Of a stretch of 64,000 bases of DNA, positions 9,572-18,906 are shown piece by piece. The DNA lies in contig CAVVIK010000006.1 of the NCBI GenBank assembly GCA_963748315.1, positions 1,116,001 to 1,180,000 on the forward strand, given 5' to 3'. Both the position numbers and the translations under genes were made by a program. The notes under the pieces were generated by a model that worked only from the letters and a program-made list of their open reading frames with translations, was not told where the DNA came from and made no database searches. Source of the DNA: DASPHG01 sp963748315. GTDB lineage: Bacteria > Actinomycetota > Thermoleophilia > Solirubrobacterales > Thermoleophilaceae. Position 1 is the stretch's first letter. Each line of letters begins with the position of its first letter.

Positions 9572-10870
9572 ATGACTCGCGAACCGATAGGCGTTATCGG
9601 CGTCGGCTGGGTCGGCCTCGTCACCGCGGCCGGCTTCGCCGAGCTCGGTCACGAGGTCTACGCGCGCGACATCCTGCCCGAGAAGATCGACGCGCTGAAC
9701 CGCGGCGATGTGCCCATTCACGAGCCGGGCCTTCCCGAGCTGCTCGCGAAGAACAAGGACCGGCTCCATTTCACCACCGACATGGGCGAGGTCATCTCGA
9801 ACGCGCAGCTCCTGTTCTGCTGCGTCGACACGCCGCCGACGTACTCCGGCGACGCCGACCTCTCGCGCGTCGAGCGCGTCGTCGAAGAGTTGGGCGACTC
9901 CACCGACCATGCGCTCGTCATGAAGAGCACGGTGCCCGTCGGCACCGGGCGCACGATCCAGCGCCGCCGCGCCGATGTCGGCTACGTCTCGTGTCCGGAG
10001 TTCCTCAAGGAGGGCGCGGCCGTCGAGGACTTCATGAAGCCCGACCGTGTCGTCGTCGGCGCCGGTCCGGAGTCGGCCGACTTCGCCGACCGCGTTGAGA
10101 AGCTGTACGACCCGCTGAAGGCGCCGATCGTGCGCACGGATGTCGCCTCGGCCGAGATGATCAAGCTTGCGTCGAACGCTTTCCTGGCGACGAAGATCTC
10201 GTTCATCAACGAGATCGCGAACGTGTCCGAGGAGCTCGGCGCGGACGTCGAGGAGGTCGCGCGCGGCATGGGCCTCGACGAGCGGATCGGGCCACACTTC
10301 TTGCGCGCGGGGATCGGCTACGGCGGCTCCTGCTTCCCGAAGGACGTGTCCGCGCTCAAGCAGCTCGCCGGCAACTCCGGCTACCACTTCCAGCTGCTCT
10401 CGTCCGTGATCGAGGTGAACGAGCTGCAGAAGCGGCGCACGATCGGAAAGCTCCAGAAGCACCTCGGCTCGCTGGTCGATCGCGAGATCGCGCTGCTCGG
10501 GCTCGCCTTCAAGCCGAACACGGACGACGTGCGCGAGGCGACCGCGCTCGTCCTGGCCCACCGCCTGATGGGCGAGGGCGCGGCCGTGCGGATCTACGAC
10601 CCCGTCGCAATTGGCAACGCGGGCGACATGCTGGCCGGTTCGACGATTTGCCAGAGCGCCGAGGAGGCGCTCGACGGCGCGGATGCCGCTGTGCTCGTAA
10701 CTGAATGGCCGGAGTTCCGCGAGCTCGACTGGGCGGGCGGGGTGAAGGACTCGATGCGCAACCCGCTCGTCGTGGACGGGCGCAACTTCCTCGACGACGA
10801 GGCGCTGCGCGCGGCCGGCTTCACCTACGAGGGCATCGGCCGGCCGGCGGCGTCGGCGGTCGAGGCCTGA
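9572..10870 (+). CDS. ugd: UDP-glucose 6-dehydrogenase family protein
   Basis: 432 residues, the usual length. This NAD-dependent enzyme oxidises UDP-glucose to UDP-glucuronate through a cysteine thioester. Seen: N-terminal Rossmann motif GVIGVGWVGLVTAAGFAELG, MKSTVPVGTG, SCPEFLKEG, the central dimerisation helix with KLASNAFLATKISFINEI, and the catalytic cysteine block GIGYGGSCFPKD. The C-terminal UDP-binding domain has LGLAFKPNTDDVREA. UDP-N-acetylmannosamine dehydrogenases share these motifs, so the exact sugar is less certain than the reaction type. It sits between the LCP ligase and a sugar-nucleotide synthesis gene, three bases upstream of the latter. Confidence 0.9.
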   Translation: MTREPIGVIGVGWVGLVTAAGFAELGHEVYARDILPEKIDALNRGDVPIHEPGLPELLAKNKDRLHFTTDMGEVISNAQLLFCCVDTPPTYSGDADLSRVERVVEELGDSTDHALVMKSTVPVGTGRTIQRRRADVGYVSCPEFLKEGAAVEDFMKPDRVVVGAGPESADFADRVEKLYDPLKAPIVRTDVASAEMIKLASNAFLATKISFINEIANVSEELGADVEEVARGMGLDERIGPHFLRAGIGYGGSCFPKDVSALKQLAGNSGYHFQLLSSVIEVNELQKRRTIGKLQKHLGSLVDREIALLGLAFKPNTDDVREATALVLAHRLMGEGAAVRIYDPVAIGNAGDMLAGSTICQSAEEALDGADAAVLVTEWPEFRELDWAGGVKDSMRNPLVVDGRNFLDDEALRAAGFTYEGIGRPAASAVEA

Positions 10871-10873
10871 CGC

Positions 10874-11905
10874 GTGCAGGCTCTCGTCCTCGCCGGCGGC
10901 GAGGGCACGCGGCTGCGGCCGCTGACGTTGACCACGCCGAAGCCGGTGATGCCGTTCGCCGGCCGCCCGTTCATGACCTTCATGCTCGACTGGCTCGGGA
11001 GCCACGGCGTGGACGACGTGATCCTGTCGTGCGGGTTCATGTCCGACGCCGTCGAGAGCGTGCTCGGCGACATCCACGCGGGCATCCGGTTGCGCTACGT
11101 GCACGAGGAGGAGCCGCTCGGCACGGCCGGCCCGCTGCGGCTCGCGCTCGATACCGGCGCCCTTCAGGATGAGCGGTTGTACGTCCTGAACGGGGACGTC
11201 CTGACCGACATGGACCTCACGGCCGAGCGCGAGCAGCACGAGCGTACCGGCGCTCGCGCGACCCTCTGCCTGATCGCCGTCGACGACACGGCCAGCTACG
11301 GCGTGGTGCCGACGGCGGAGGGTGGAGAGGTCGAGGAGTTCCTCGAGAAGTCGCCCGGTCCCGCGCCCACGAACCGGATCAACGCCGGCGCGTACCTGCT
11401 CGAGCGCGACGTGATCGAGCAGATTCCAGCGGGCCGCGCCGTCTCGATCGAGCGCGAGATCTTCCCCGAGCTCGTCGGCACCGGGCTGTACGGGTACCTC
11501 GCCGCCGGGTACTGGAAGGACATCGGTACCCCGCGGCGCTACCTCGAGGGCACGTGGGACCTGCTCGCGGGCGTGGTCGACAGCACACTCCCCGAGCGCG
11601 ACGAGACGGGCTCGCTGGTGTACGAGGGCGGCCTTACGAGCGGCGCGCACATCGGCCCGCAGGCGGTTGTCGGCCACCATTGCAGCGTGGGATCCGACTC
11701 GAGCGTCGAGCGGGCGGTGCTCCACGACCGCGTCGCGGTCGGGGCTGATTGCACGCTGCGCGAATGCATCGTCGCGGAGGGTGCGCGGATCGGGGACGGG
11801 GCCGAGGTGCGTTCGGGCGCTGTGATCGGAAAGGGCGCGCGCATCGACGCAGGAGCCGTCGTCGAGGAGGATGCGCGCGTGGAGCCCCGCGAGGAGATCG
11901 GATGA
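10874..11905 (+). CDS. Sugar-phosphate nucleotidyltransferase (mannose-1-phosphate guanylyltransferase-like)
   Basis: 343 residues from GTG 10874. The pyrophosphorylase signature LAGGEGTRLRPLTLTTPKP is at the N terminus; LGTAGPL and NGDVLTDMD bind the nucleotide and metal. About residues 245-340 form hexapeptide repeats of a left-handed beta-helix (for example IGPQAVVGHHCSVGSDS, GDGAEVRSGAVIGKGARIDAG). Such enzymes join a sugar 1-phosphate to GTP, UDP or TTP. The neighbouring phosphomannose/phosphoglucose isomerase, whose ATG overlaps this stop by four bases, makes GDP-mannose a reasonable product, but that is inference. A diverged relative lies at 18907-19899. Confidence 0.8.
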   Translation: MQALVLAGGEGTRLRPLTLTTPKPVMPFAGRPFMTFMLDWLGSHGVDDVILSCGFMSDAVESVLGDIHAGIRLRYVHEEEPLGTAGPLRLALDTGALQDERLYVLNGDVLTDMDLTAEREQHERTGARATLCLIAVDDTASYGVVPTAEGGEVEEFLEKSPGPAPTNRINAGAYLLERDVIEQIPAGRAVSIEREIFPELVGTGLYGYLAAGYWKDIGTPRRYLEGTWDLLAGVVDSTLPERDETGSLVYEGGLTSGAHIGPQAVVGHHCSVGSDSSVERAVLHDRVAVGADCTLRECIVAEGARIGDGAEVRSGAVIGKGARIDAGAVVEEDARVEPREEIG

Positions 11906-12933
11906 GCGCGCTCGACAGGCCCGCCATCGACGGTCTGGACGCCGGCGGGATGCTGGACGACGTCCTAAACCAGCCGCACCAGCTCGAAGACGCGCTGTGG
12001 CGGGTGGAGTCGGCGGGGATCGCGCCCGCGGACGCGCCCGCGGGGCTAGTCGTCTGCGGGATGGGCGGCTCGGCGATCGGCGCCGACCTGGCGCGCGGCG
12101 CGATCGGTGACCGCGCGCGGCGGCCGCTCATCACATCGCGCGAGTACGACCCGCCGTCGTGGGTTTCGGAGGACACGCTCGTCCTCTGCTCGAGCTACTC
12201 GGGCGAGACCGAGGAGACGCTCGCGGCGTACGACGCGGCGGGAGACCGCGGCGCTCCCCGCGTCGTGATGACGACGGGCGGCAAGCTCGCCGAGGCCGCG
12301 CGGGCGGACGGCGTGCCGGTGATCGGCGTGCCGTCGGGGATGCAGCCTCGAGCGGCCGTCGCCTACATGACTGTGGGCGCACTCGAGGCGGCGGCGCTCG
12401 CCGGCGTGAGCGACTCGCTGCGGAGCGAGGTCGATGCCGCGTCGGCGCTGCTGCGCGAGCTCGCCGTCGAGTGGGGACCGGAGGGCGATCCCGAATCCGA
12501 GCCGAAGGCGCTGGCACGGGCCCTGCAGGGCCAGGTGCCCGTCATCTACGGCGCAGAGCTCACCGCGCCGGCGAGTGTCCGCTGGCGCTCGCAGCTGAAC
12601 GAGAACGCGGAGACCCCGGCGTTCGACGGCGTGCTACCCGAGATGGATCACAACGAGATCTGCGGCTGGGGCCAGTCCACCTTCAGCGCGATCTTCCTCG
12701 AGGACGACGAGCAGCATGCGCGCGTCAAGCAGCGGATCGAGCTGACCGCCGAGGTCGTGCGCGCCGCCGGCTCGCCGGTCGAGCGTGTGCGCGCGCGGGG
12801 GCAGACGCGAACCGAGCGCGTGCTCTCGCTCGTATTGCTGGGGGACCTCGTGTCCCTGTACCTGGCCGTCCTGAACGGAGTGGACCCGACTCCAGTTGCC
12901 CGCATCGAAGACTTCAAGCAGCGGCTCGCCTGA
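11902..12933 (+). CDS. Bifunctional phosphoglucose/phosphomannose isomerase (SIS domain)
   Basis: 343 residues. Two SIS sugar-isomerase folds: CGMGGSAIGADLARG and CSSYSGETEETLAAYD hold the sugar-phosphate loop, and MTTGGKLAEAA follows. The C-terminal half has PEMDHNEICGW with the Glu and His typical of the dual-specificity archaeal/actinobacterial enzyme. It interconverts fructose 6-phosphate with glucose 6-phosphate or mannose 6-phosphate, feeding sugar-nucleotide synthesis. ATG 11902 is chosen because it forms an ATGA overlap with the upstream stop; further in-frame sequence upstream is only the neighbour read in another frame. Confidence 0.85.
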   Translation: MSALDRPAIDGLDAGGMLDDVLNQPHQLEDALWRVESAGIAPADAPAGLVVCGMGGSAIGADLARGAIGDRARRPLITSREYDPPSWVSEDTLVLCSSYSGETEETLAAYDAAGDRGAPRVVMTTGGKLAEAARADGVPVIGVPSGMQPRAAVAYMTVGALEAAALAGVSDSLRSEVDAASALLRELAVEWGPEGDPESEPKALARALQGQVPVIYGAELTAPASVRWRSQLNENAETPAFDGVLPEMDHNEICGWGQSTFSAIFLEDDEQHARVKQRIELTAEVVRAAGSPVERVRARGQTRTERVLSLVLLGDLVSLYLAVLNGVDPTPVARIEDFKQRLA

Positions 12934-13297
12934 GCGGGCCTGGCTCCTCTACGACGCGGACTGCGGGCTGTGCAAGTTCGTGGTCGCGCGCGTGCTGGAG
13001 GTGAACCACCGTGTTCGACCCGTCGCTCTTCAGGAACCGTTCGCCGCGGAACTCCTCCCTGGACTGAGCAGGGAGGAGCGTCTTGAGTCTTTCCACATCG
13101 TCGACTCCTCCGGCCATGTGCATTCAGCCGGCGCCGGTCTTGCCGAGCTAATCCCGTTCCTACGCCGTTTCCCGCGAGTTGCGGATCGCCTCTACTGGCT
13201 AGTCGCCGGCAACCGCGACCGGCTCGGGAAGCTCATCCCCGGCTTCGCGCGGCGGCAGGCCAACCGGCGCATCGCGTCGCGGTCTGACGGCCAGTAG
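12896..13297 (+). CDS. DCC family thiol-disulfide oxidoreductase-like protein (DUF393)
   Basis: About 133 residues. The family hallmark YDADCGLCKFVVARVL is near the N terminus, with the Cys-Gly-Leu-Cys pair expected to be redox-active in a thioredoxin-like fold. The rest (ALQEPFAAELLPGLS, FHIVDSSGHVHSAGAGLAELI, LYWLVAGNRDRLGK) matches DUF393 layout. The only available start is TTG 12896, inside the upstream isomerase gene by 38 bases; the conserved part begins just after that gene's stop. The 3' end overlaps the convergent P450 gene by 99 bases, a long overlap that may hide an error in one of the two tails. Partner protein unknown. Confidence 0.75.
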   Translation: MPASKTSSSGSPERAWLLYDADCGLCKFVVARVLEVNHRVRPVALQEPFAAELLPGLSREERLESFHIVDSSGHVHSAGAGLAELIPFLRRFPRVADRLYWLVAGNRDRLGKLIPGFARRQANRRIASRSDGQ

Positions 13298-14542
13298 CGC
13301 CCCGCGACTCGGCACGAGCGTGATGTGGTGGAGCCGCGCGCGCTCGTCGCGCCGGTCGGGCGGCTCGAGGTCGACCTGGTCGAGCACCGCCTTGATCACG
13401 ACCTTCATCTCGAGCAGCGCCATGTGCGAGCCGACGCAGCGGCGCCGGCCGCCGCCGAACGGGATCCACCCGGAGAACGCCTTCGGGTTGCCGATGAACC
13501 GGTCCGGATCGAATGCGAGCCGGTCGTCGTAAAGCGCGCCGTCGCGCTGCACGAGCGCGATCGCCGGTGTCGGGTGGCGGTCGACCGGGATCTCCCACTC
13601 GCCGAGCTGCATCGGCTGCTTCAGCTTGCGGATCACGTCCGTGACGACGGGACGGATCCGGAGCGTCTCCTTGACGACGGCGTCGAGGTACTCCTCGCTC
13701 TCCTCCGCACGGAGGCGCTCTACGACCTCCGGGTGGCGCGCGAGCCGCTCGAACGCCCATGCCAGCGAGGTGGCCGTCGTCTCGTGCCCTGCGGCCAGCA
13801 ACGTCATGAGCTCGTCGCGCAGCTCCTGGTCGTCGGCCTCGCCCTCGGCGATGAGCAGCGACAGGACGTCGCTGCGCTCCGCGACGCGCGGATCGGCGCG
13901 TCGCTTCGCGATCTCGTCGAAGAGGATCTCGTCGACCGCATCCCGCGTCCGGAAGACCGCCTTCATCGGCGGGAACCACATGTAGCGCGAGTGCGGTTGG
14001 AGCCAGAAGAGCCACGCGCCCTGGTCGCCCAGCTTCGGCAGCAGCTCGCGCAGCCGCTCGAGGCGCGCGGCGTCCTCGATCCCGAAGACGAGCCGCAGGA
14101 TCACCTCGAGCGTGATCGCCTGCATCCGCGGCCTGAGCGGCATCGGCATGCCGCGCGGCCAGCGCTCCACCTCGGCCGCGGCGATGTCGTGGATCTGGTC
14201 GCGGTAGTTCTCGATCAGCTCGCCGTGGAACGGCGGCCCGATCAGCTTGCGCTGCCGCTCCCACTGCTCGCCGTCGGTCGTGAGGAGCGACTGGGTGCCC
14301 AGCAGCGGCTCGAAGAACGGCCGCCGTGCCTCGCCGGCCAGGCCGATGTCGCGGTCCGCGGCGAAGACCTGCTTGATCAGGGCGGGGTCCGCGATGTAGA
14401 CGAACTTGCCCATGCCGGGGAGCCGTACCTCGTAGACGTCGCCGTAGCGATCGCGGCACCACTCGAGGAACCCGATCGTGTCGAGCGCGAACGCCGCGCC
14501 CTGGAGCAGGGCGGGGAGGCGGACGCGGGGCGGCGCGGCCAT
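13199..14542 (-). CDS. Cytochrome P450
   Basis: 447 residues. Haem-thiolate monooxygenase: I-helix oxygen-binding motif AGHETTATSLAW, K-helix EXXR in KETLRIRP, and the haem-ligand loop FGGGRRRCVGSHMALLEMK with its cysteine. The N-terminal part (LPGMGKFVYIADPALIKQVF) is soluble and lacks a membrane anchor, as in most bacterial P450s. ATG 14542 gives the family's usual N terminus. No ferredoxin or reductase gene is adjacent, so redox partners are elsewhere. Substrate unknown. The 3' end runs into the convergent DCC gene. Confidence 0.9.
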   Translation of the reverse strand: MAAPPRVRLPALLQGAAFALDTIGFLEWCRDRYGDVYEVRLPGMGKFVYIADPALIKQVFAADRDIGLAGEARRPFFEPLLGTQSLLTTDGEQWERQRKLIGPPFHGELIENYRDQIHDIAAAEVERWPRGMPMPLRPRMQAITLEVILRLVFGIEDAARLERLRELLPKLGDQGAWLFWLQPHSRYMWFPPMKAVFRTRDAVDEILFDEIAKRRADPRVAERSDVLSLLIAEGEADDQELRDELMTLLAAGHETTATSLAWAFERLARHPEVVERLRAEESEEYLDAVVKETLRIRPVVTDVIRKLKQPMQLGEWEIPVDRHPTPAIALVQRDGALYDDRLAFDPDRFIGNPKAFSGWIPFGGGRRRCVGSHMALLEMKVVIKAVLDQVDLEPPDRRDERARLHHITLVPSRGALLAVRPRRDAPVGLPPREAGDELPEPVAVAGD

Positions 14543-14565
14543 GGACTGAGGGTACTCTCGCGCGC

Positions 14566-15225
14566 ATGCTGGTACGGCCCGACGGCGACTCCGTTCTGTG
14601 CATCGGCCAGGCCTCGCACGCCTGGATCTCCGGGCAGATGGCGCGCGCGTGGGCCGAGCCGTTCGAGCCGCATGAGGAGGTCTGCCTGGCCGCCGAGCAG
14701 CACGACGTGGGCATGGCCGAGTGGGACCTTGCGCCCGCACTCAACCCGGACACCGGGCTCCCGATGGCGTTCACCGAGATGCCCTTCGAGACCCATTCCG
14801 ACCTCTGGCTCGGGGCGCCCGGAAAGCTCGTCACAACGTCGGTGTACGCCGCGGCGCTCGTGTCCCTGCACGGGACGCGGCTGTACGAGCTCCGCCAGCC
14901 GACGCCCGAGGTCGAGGATTTCCTCCGCCGCCAGGAGGAGTTCCGCCGCGGGCTCGGCTTCGAGCGCTCCGACCTCGAGCCAGGCTCCACGCTCGTCTGG
15001 ATCTGGGACTACCTGTCGCTGGCGGTGCTGCTCGGCTGGAAGGGCAAGGTGGAGGGACTGGCGGTGGACCGTCTCCGCGTGACGCCCTGGCCGTTCCGGT
15101 CGCCGACGCTGACGGTGCGGTGCGAGGCCCGCCGGCTCCACGAGCGCTTCGCCGAGGAGGGCGAGATGAACGCCGCGCTGGCCTCAGCGCCCGTCGAGAC
15201 GCTCGAGCTCGAGCTCACCGGCTGA
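14566..15225 (+). CDS. DUF3891 family protein
   Basis: 219 residues. Recognised by the start MLVRPDGDSVLCIGQASHAWISGQMARAW and the block AAEQHDVGMAEWDLAP, which are typical of DUF3891. The spaced His and Asp residues (ASHAW, EQHDVGM, FETHSD) look like a metal-dependent HD-like site, but no activity is established for this family that I know of. It starts 23 bases from the divergent P450 start, so both may share a control region, and its end overlaps the methyltransferase gene by 11 bases. Confidence 0.65.
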   Translation: MLVRPDGDSVLCIGQASHAWISGQMARAWAEPFEPHEEVCLAAEQHDVGMAEWDLAPALNPDTGLPMAFTEMPFETHSDLWLGAPGKLVTTSVYAAALVSLHGTRLYELRQPTPEVEDFLRRQEEFRRGLGFERSDLEPGSTLVWIWDYLSLAVLLGWKGKVEGLAVDRLRVTPWPFRSPTLTVRCEARRLHERFAEEGEMNAALASAPVETLELELTG

Positions 15226-15847
15226 CGCCGGCACCCTCGGCAGCGAGCAAGGCTCGCTTGCGCTCGAGCCCCCACCGGTAGCCCGCGAGTGTTCCATCCG
15301 TCCTGACGACGCGGTGGCACGGGACGAGGACGCCCAGTCGATTCGACGCGCAGGCATGCGCGACCGCGCGCACCGACCGCGGCCGTCCCATCTCGGCGGC
15401 GAGCTGCGTGTAGGTACGAGTCTCGCCGCGTGGGATCTCGAGCAGCTTGCGCCACACCTCGAGCTGGAAGGGGGTGCCGCGCATGTCGAGGTCGACCCCC
15501 GGCGAGTCGAGTATCCGCGCTGCGAGGGCGCGCAGCTCCGAGTCGCGCCTGATGAAGGCGTCCGGGTGAAGGTCGCGCAGCTCGCGCTCGGCCGCCGAGG
15601 CCGACGCGCCTAACAAAACCGTCCGCACGCCTTCGTCGCCCACCGCCACCAGTACCGTGCCGAGCGAGGTTCGGGCGGTTGCGAAGCGGAGTTGCTCACC
15701 GAGGTCCGGGCGGCAGCGCTTGCACGCCCGGTAACCGGCCTCCTCGGCTGCTTCGCGCGTCGGATAAGTGGTGACGTTCTCGGGATTCGGCCGGGCGGAG
15801 CAGGAGGGCCGGCAGTAGATCTTGGTTGTCGTGACCGCGTTGAACAT
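15215..15847 (-). CDS. Ada-type methylated-DNA repair protein: Zn-binding domain plus MGMT domain
   Basis: 210 residues. Residues 1-50 match the Ada N-terminal zinc domain that accepts methyl from phosphotriesters: TTTKIYCRPSCSARPNPENV and YRACKRCRP supply all four cysteines. Residues 55-205 are an O6-alkylguanine methyltransferase with TPFQLEVWRKLLEIPRGETRTY, the active-site motif VPCHRVV and GYRWGLERK. The AraC-type DNA-binding part of classical Ada is missing, so this is likely a repair enzyme but not an activator. The start at 15847 leaves the zinc domain short of its usual first 20-30 residues; a longer start or an indel upstream is possible. Its start lies 42 bases from the MerR operator. 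Confidence 0.85.
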   Translation of the reverse strand: MFNAVTTTKIYCRPSCSARPNPENVTTYPTREAAEEAGYRACKRCRPDLGEQLRFATARTSLGTVLVAVGDEGVRTVLLGASASAAERELRDLHPDAFIRRDSELRALAARILDSPGVDLDMRGTPFQLEVWRKLLEIPRGETRTYTQLAAEMGRPRSVRAVAHACASNRLGVLVPCHRVVRTDGTLAGYRWGLERKRALLAAEGAGVSR

Positions 15848-15889
15848 GGGGATGGAACGGGCCGGGGCGAGGGTTCGTGAGGTCGCCAG

Positions 15890-15915
15890 AACCTTGACAC
15901 AACCGTGATAAGGTT
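15890..15915. promoter_or_regulatory. 26-bp palindromic operator overlapping the merR promoter
   Basis: AACCTT-N2-CAC-AACC-GTG-N2-AAGGTT: two perfect arm blocks on each side of a 4-base centre. The site contains TTGACA (15894-15899), a consensus -35 box, and ends six bases before the MerR start codon. A long palindrome in the promoter of its own gene is how MerR-family regulators usually bind, so autoregulation is likely. It lies between the divergent Ada-type gene and merR and could control both. The sequence is seen; binding is inferred. Confidence 0.6.
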
Positions 15916-15921
15916 GGCGCG

Positions 15922-16275
15922 ATGGATGGGCTCACCATCAACGAGGCCGCGGAGACGACCGGCTGGTCGCCTCGAATGCTCCGCTACCTCGAGCGGGTGG
16001 GCCTGATCGAGCCGGCCAGGACGGCCTCGGGCTACCGCATCTTCGGACCGGGCGAGCTGCAGCGCCTGCGCACGCTGCGCCAGCTGCTGGCCCGGTTCGA
16101 CTGCGGCCTCTCCGACGTGGCATTCGCGAAGCGGATGAACGAGGAGGAGGGCCTCGAAGCCGCGATCCACAGCTGGCTCGAGGAGGAGCCTGAGAAGCCC
16201 GCCGAGATCGACTCCGGCGACTGGCTCCGCTGGGAGCAGGACAAGTACGAGCACCTGCTCGTCACCACGACCTAG
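15922..16275 (+). CDS. MerR family transcriptional regulator
   Basis: 117 residues. The N-terminal winged helix-turn-helix is clear: LTINEAAETTGWSPRMLRYLERVGLIEPARTASGYR is the MerR signature region (residues 4-39), followed by ELQRLRTLRQLLARFDCGLSD. The C terminus is short and acidic (EEPEKPAEIDSGDWLRWEQ) with a single cysteine in the whole protein, so a metal site of the mercury/zinc type is unlikely. It ends seven bases before the S-adenosylhomocysteine hydrolase gene, making a two-gene operon, and a palindrome sits in its promoter. Its ligand is unknown; a methyl-cycle metabolite is a guess from context. Confidence 0.85.
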   Translation: MDGLTINEAAETTGWSPRMLRYLERVGLIEPARTASGYRIFGPGELQRLRTLRQLLARFDCGLSDVAFAKRMNEEEGLEAAIHSWLEEEPEKPAEIDSGDWLRWEQDKYEHLLVTTT

Positions 16276-16282
16276 GAGAACT

Positions 16283-17713
<1,431 letters not shown>

Positions 17714-17747
17714 CGGAGAAGCCCGCATTGACTGGGCGGCCGGCCAG

Positions 17748-18893
17748 ATGCCGGTCGTCACCTCGATCGGCGAGCGGTTTGCCAAGGAGAGGCCGCTCGA
17801 CGGCCTGAAGGTCGCGGCGTGCCTGCACGTCACCGCCGAGACGGCGAACCTCGTCCGAGCGCTCGAGGCGGGCGGGGCCGAGGTCGAGCTGGCGGCCTCG
17901 AACCCGCTCTCGACCCAGGACGACGTGGCCGAGGCACTTGGCGTCGAGGTTCGCCGCGGCGACGACCCGGCCGCCGGCATCGCGGCCGCCGCGAACTCGA
18001 AGCCGCGGGCGGCGATCGACGACGGCGGCGACCTGATCCTCGCGCTTCACGAGAGCGGGATTCCCGACGGCTTCGTGGGGGCGACGGAGGAGACCACGAT
18101 CGGCCTGGTCCGCCTGCGCGCACTCGAGGCCGAAAACAAGCTCGCATGCCCTGTGCTGGCTCTCAACGAGGCCGCAACCGAGCGGGCGTTCAACGACCGC
18201 TACGGGACCGGGCAGTCGACGCTCGACGGGATCCTGCGCGCCACCAACCTCCTGCTCGCCGGCCGCACCGTCGTCGTGCTCGGCTACGGCTACACGGGGC
18301 GCGGCATCGCGCTTCGCGCGCGCGGCGCGGGCGCGTGGGTGATCGTCTGCGAGGTCGACCCCCTGCGCGCGCTGGAGGCGCGAATGGAGGGCTACGAGGT
18401 GCTGCCCGCTGCCGACGCGGCCGAGCGCGGCGACGTGTTCATCACGGTGACGGGCAACCGCAGCGTGCTGCGCGGCGAGCACTTCGAGCGGATGAAGGAC
18501 GGCGCCGTGATCGCGAACGCCGGCCACTTCGACGTCGAGGTCGACATCGCGGCGCTGCGACACGCGGCGACGGCCCCGCCCGAGGACGTGCTGCCGCTCG
18601 TGCAGCGGTACGAGCTCCCCGGGCGCCGGCTGAACCTGCTGGCCGGCGGGCGCGTTGTGAACCTCGCGGCCGCCCAGGGGCATCCCGCCGAGGTGATGGA
18701 CATCTCATTCGCGCTCCAGGCGCTCGCGATCGAGTGGCTGGCCACGCGCGGGGAGGGCCTCGCGCCGGCCGTCGCGCCCGTCCCGGACGAGATCGACCGC
18801 GCGGTGGCCCGGCTCAAGCTCGAGTCGCTCGGAGTCGCGATCGACGAGCTGACGGCCGAGCAGCGGGCGTACCTCTCGAGCTGGTTGCGCTAG
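17748..18893 (+). CDS. Short adenosylhomocysteinase-like paralogue with altered catalytic residues
   Basis: 381 residues from ATG 17748, resembling the short archaeal/Thermotoga-type hydrolases that lack the ~40-residue insertion. Many blocks are kept: ACLHVTAETANL, AIDDGGDLILALHE, TEETTIG, GYGYTGRGIALRARGAGA (NAD site), NAGHFDVEVD and GHPAEVMDISFA. In the catalytic segment the canonical TKSKFDN reads TERAFND, so the active-site Lys is Glu and the Asp is Asn. The C-terminal Lys-His-Tyr tail is absent, as in short forms. Family-like residues (RIDWAAGQ) lie in frame upstream of this ATG; an ATT at 17727 sits eight bases after GGAG, so the true start may be there. It may use another substrate, such as S-inosylhomocysteine, or be non-catalytic. 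Confidence 0.8.
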   Translation: MPVVTSIGERFAKERPLDGLKVAACLHVTAETANLVRALEAGGAEVELAASNPLSTQDDVAEALGVEVRRGDDPAAGIAAAANSKPRAAIDDGGDLILALHESGIPDGFVGATEETTIGLVRLRALEAENKLACPVLALNEAATERAFNDRYGTGQSTLDGILRATNLLLAGRTVVVLGYGYTGRGIALRARGAGAWVIVCEVDPLRALEARMEGYEVLPAADAAERGDVFITVTGNRSVLRGEHFERMKDGAVIANAGHFDVEVDIAALRHAATAPPEDVLPLVQRYELPGRRLNLLAGGRVVNLAAAQGHPAEVMDISFALQALAIEWLATRGEGLAPAVAPVPDEIDRAVARLKLESLGVAIDELTAEQRAYLSSWLR

Positions 18894-18906
18894 CTTGCGC
18901 CGCCGC

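Noticed and set aside
16276..16282. SAH riboswitch before ahcY
   Set aside because: Only seven bases separate merR and ahcY, too short for any riboswitch, and no suitable structure was recognised before merR other than the operator palindrome.
17714..17747. Riboswitch or attenuator before the second hydrolase gene
   Set aside because: 34 bases only, with no stem; the sequence looks like in-frame coding for the protein N terminus.
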